The notes beneath the pieces are model-generated. The model searched no databases. It was given only the letters and a program-made list of their open reading frames with translations, and had not been told where the DNA came from. The position numbers were made by a program, and so were the translations under genes. Positions 14,076-15,832 of a stretch of DNA of 15,832 bases are shown in pieces. Location: NCBI GenBank assembly GCA_947478935.1, contig CANJXV010000026.1:1-15832 (forward strand), in the 5' to 3' direction. Origin of the DNA: Comamonadaceae bacterium. Lineage in GTDB: Bacteria > Pseudomonadota > Gammaproteobacteria > Burkholderiales > Burkholderiaceae_C. Every line of letters starts with the position of its first letter. Positions within the stretch are counted from its first letter, which is position 1.

Positions 14076-14093
14076 GCTGGTGCGCCGCACAGC
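14076..14093. terminator. Candidate hairpin between convergent DUF429 and moeB genes
   Basis: Right after the DUF429 stop codon, GCTGgTGC (14076-14083) pairs with GCACAGC (14087-14093) with one bulged G and a 3-base loop. The sequence continues TTGGGTG, so there is no real T-run. It may serve both convergent genes. Confidence 0.35.
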
Positions 14094-14106
14094 TTGGGTG
14101 TTGGCT

Positions 14107-14877
14107 CTAGTGCTTGGTGCCGCAGACCGCACAAGCCGGATTTTTTTGTACCCGCATCCGCGTCCACTCCATGTTGCGCGCATCGAGCATGAGCAAACAG
14201 CCGTTTAAGGAGGTGCCCGTGTGCGCCAACAGTTTTAGCGCCTCCAGCGCTTGCATTGCACCGATCACACCGACCAAGGGCGCCAGCACGCCCATGGTGG
14301 CGCAGCGCGCTTCTTCGGGCGGGGCATCGGGCGCAAACACGCAGGCGTAGCAGGGCGCTTTGTCATCGCGCAGGTCATACACCGCAATTTGCCCGTCCAT
14401 TCCAATTGCCGCGCCGCTGACCAGCGGTATACGCTGTTGCACACACGCTGCGTTGATGGCCTGGCGAGTCTGAAAGTTATCGGAGCAATCGAGCACCACA
14501 TCGGCCTGCAATACCAAGCTTTGCAGCAGCTGCGCATCGGCGCGTGTTTGCAGCGCCCGGACCTGCACCGCCGGGTTGAGTTGGGCCAGTGTGTTTTGGG
14601 CCGATAGCACTTTGGCTTTGCCGAGGCTTGCCGTGCTGTGCATGATCTGGCGTTGCAAATTGGTCAGATCGACGGTATCGTCATCGACGATGGTGATGTT
14701 ACCCACCCCCGAGCAGGCCAAGTACATGGCCGCTGGTGAGCCCAGGCCACCGGCACCAATAATGAGCGCGCGCGATTGCAAAATGCGCCGCTGACCCTCC
14801 ACTCCGATGTCATCGAGCAGCAGGTGCCGCGAATACCGAAGCAAATCTGCGTCGGGCAGTACTTCCGGTTCAGACAC
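14107..14877 (-). CDS. moeB: Molybdopterin-synthase adenylyltransferase MoeB (ThiF/HesA family)
   Basis: The product is 256 residues. MoeB adenylates the C-terminal glycine of the small sulfur carrier MoaD so that it can be thiolated for molybdopterin synthesis. Visible are RYSRHLLLDDIGVEGQ near the N-terminus, the ATP-binding GAGGLGSPA (41-49), DDDTVDLTNLQRQ (65-77), the catalytic aspartate D130 in VVLDCSDNF, and two CxxC pairs (C176/C179 and C249/C252) for a structural zinc. ThiF, which does the same to ThiS for thiamine, is closely related and cannot be excluded; no rhodanese domain is fused. The start is GTG 14877, with GAGG (14885-14888 on the + strand as CCTC) 7 bases upstream, overlapping the protease stop codon. 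It is therefore probably cotranscribed and coupled with the upstream ctp gene, 9 bases away. Confidence 0.88.
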   Translation of the reverse strand: MSEPEVLPDADLLRYSRHLLLDDIGVEGQRRILQSRALIIGAGGLGSPAAMYLACSGVGNITIVDDDTVDLTNLQRQIMHSTASLGKAKVLSAQNTLAQLNPAVQVRALQTRADAQLLQSLVLQADVVLDCSDNFQTRQAINAACVQQRIPLVSGAAIGMDGQIAVYDLRDDKAPCYACVFAPDAPPEEARCATMGVLAPLVGVIGAMQALEALKLLAHTGTSLNGCLLMLDARNMEWTRMRVQKNPACAVCGTKH

Positions 14878-14886
14878 CGGGCCGCC

Positions 14887-15832
14887 TCATTCCTCTTTTT
14901 TCTCTGTGCTGCGCTCCACCTGCGTTTTGCTGATAAGCACAGGCTGGCCCTTGAGCTTTTTGAGGGCTTGGCCAAGTTGGAAATCTTTGTTCGAACCAAA
15001 TTCAGGGGCTCGGCGTTCAGCCACCGGTTTGCGCGATTCTTCTTCCAGGCGTTTCATGGCCTCTTCGCGCGCTTTTTCGCGGGCCGGGTCTTTTACTTCT
15101 TCTCCTTGACCACTGGCCAGGTGTTTTTCCAGGTCGGCTTCACGCGTGCGCAGCGCTGCAAAGGGGCTGCCTTCTTCGGTGTCATCGATCATCAAGTCCG
15201 GCACGATGCCTTTGGCCTGGATGGAGCGGCCACTCGGGGTGTAGTAGCGCGAGGTGGTGATCTTCAGGCCGGTATCACCGCTCAAAGGACGGAAGGTTTG
15301 CACCGAGCCTTTGCCAAAGGTTTGCCCACCCATGATGGTGGCACGCTTATGGTCTTGTAGGGCGCCGGCCACAATTTCGCTGGCCGAAGCGGAGCCCTCA
15401 TTGACCAGCACAATCAGTGGAATATTTTTAAGCTGCGCAGGTAGTTTTTTGATTGGGTCCGCGCCCATACGGCCCATGTAGTCACGCGCAGTGGCGCGCA
15501 GGGTTTGCTTGCTTTCTTCAGTCTGCCCATTCGTGCTGACTACAGTCACGTTATCGGGCAAGAAGGCGGCTGAAATGGCCACAGCGGCATTGAGCAGGCC
15601 GCCCGGGTCGTTACGCAAATCCAGCACCATGCCTTTGATCTTGGGGTCTTGTTCATACAAGTCGTTGACCTTTTTTACAAAGTCATCGACGGTACGTTCC
15701 TGGAACTGGCTCACGCGTATCCAGGCGTAGCCTGGCTCTATCAGTTTGCCGCGCACCGACTGTTGCTTGATCTCTTCACGGATGATGGTGACGGGGAAAG
15801 TGCGGTTCTCGTCTTTGCGAAAAACGGTCAAG
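14887..15832 (-). CDS. ctpA: Carboxy-terminal processing protease (S41 family), 5' truncated
   Basis: The gene runs off the right edge; the visible 314 residues are the C-terminal two thirds or so. S41/CTP proteases cleave C-terminal regions of periplasmic proteins through a Ser/Lys dyad. Counting from the edge, the catalytic pair is S149 in NEGSASASEIV (codon near 15386) and K174 in FGKGSVQ (codon near 15311), 25 residues apart as in E. coli Prc. The substrate-channel segments GMVLDLRNDPGG (67-78) and SRYYTPSGRSIQAKGIVPD (194-212) are also typical. The signal peptide and most of the PDZ domain are outside the window. After the protease core comes a highly charged, probably coiled tail (about 222-280) and a final LGQALKKLKG. 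The subtype name is by similarity. moeB follows 9 bases downstream. Confidence 0.9.
   Translation of the reverse strand, partial: LTVFRKDENRTFPVTIIREEIKQQSVRGKLIEPGYAWIRVSQFQERTVDDFVKKVNDLYEQDPKIKGMVLDLRNDPGGLLNAAVAISAAFLPDNVTVVSTNGQTEESKQTLRATARDYMGRMGADPIKKLPAQLKNIPLIVLVNEGSASASEIVAGALQDHKRATIMGGQTFGKGSVQTFRPLSGDTGLKITTSRYYTPSGRSIQAKGIVPDLMIDDTEEGSPFAALRTREADLEKHLASGQGEEVKDPAREKAREEAMKRLEEESRKPVAERRAPEFGSNKDFQLGQALKKLKGQPVLISKTQVERSTEKKEE

Overview
The window reads as an ordinary chromosomal segment of a betaproteobacterium in the order Burkholderiales, most likely a Comamonadaceae-type genome. The grounds are its GC-rich coding, the style of the encoded proteins, and a gene order (FAD/Fe-S oxidoreductase, DUF971, ubiE, TIM44-like, ubiJ, ubiB, fmdB, DUF502, aspS) that I recall from that group. 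The assignment comes from recognition, not from a database search. There are 17 protein genes, two of them cut by the window edges. I see no RNA genes, insertion sequences, prophage genes or CRISPR arrays. Coding density is very high: no gap without a gene exceeds about 125 bases.

Region 1 (1-8789, all on +) starts with the C-terminal part of a large Fe-S oxidoreductase, followed by a hairpin. A ubiquinone block comes next: DUF971, the methyltransferase UbiE, an exported TIM44-like membrane protein, the lipid-binding factor UbiJ and the atypical kinase UbiB, with ubiJ and ubiB overlapping by ATGA. After a perfect TATAAT hexamer come a FmdB-type zinc-ribbon protein, a DUF502 membrane protein and aspartyl-tRNA synthetase. 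The AspRS carries a histidine in its anticodon-binding domain that suggests it also charges tRNA-Asn.

Region 2 (8807-9539) is an unrecognised membrane-anchored protein on the minus strand. It converges with aspS and diverges from nudB across a 124-base gap.

Region 3 (9540-11987, +) is nudB, an endonuclease/exonuclease/phosphatase (YbhP-like) protein and cardiolipin synthase B. The last two overlap by ATGA.

Region 4 (11988-14075, +) is the most unusual part. A divergent GTP cyclohydrolase I (CSHH instead of the usual CEHH metal site) is followed after 3 bases by a BLUF blue-light receptor with a complete flavin site, and then by a DUF429 protein. An extended -10 promoter and a perfect 8-base dyad (TTGCTTAT / ATAAGCAA) lie just upstream. 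FolE makes the substrate of NudB, so two consecutive steps of pterin/folate synthesis sit within 3.3 kb, one of them joined to a photoreceptor.

Region 5 (14107-15832, -) is moeB downstream of the C-terminal part of a carboxy-terminal processing protease, apparently one transcript. No clearly novel system is visible. The folE-BLUF unit and its dyad, and the Cys/His-bearing orphan protein, are the best leads.
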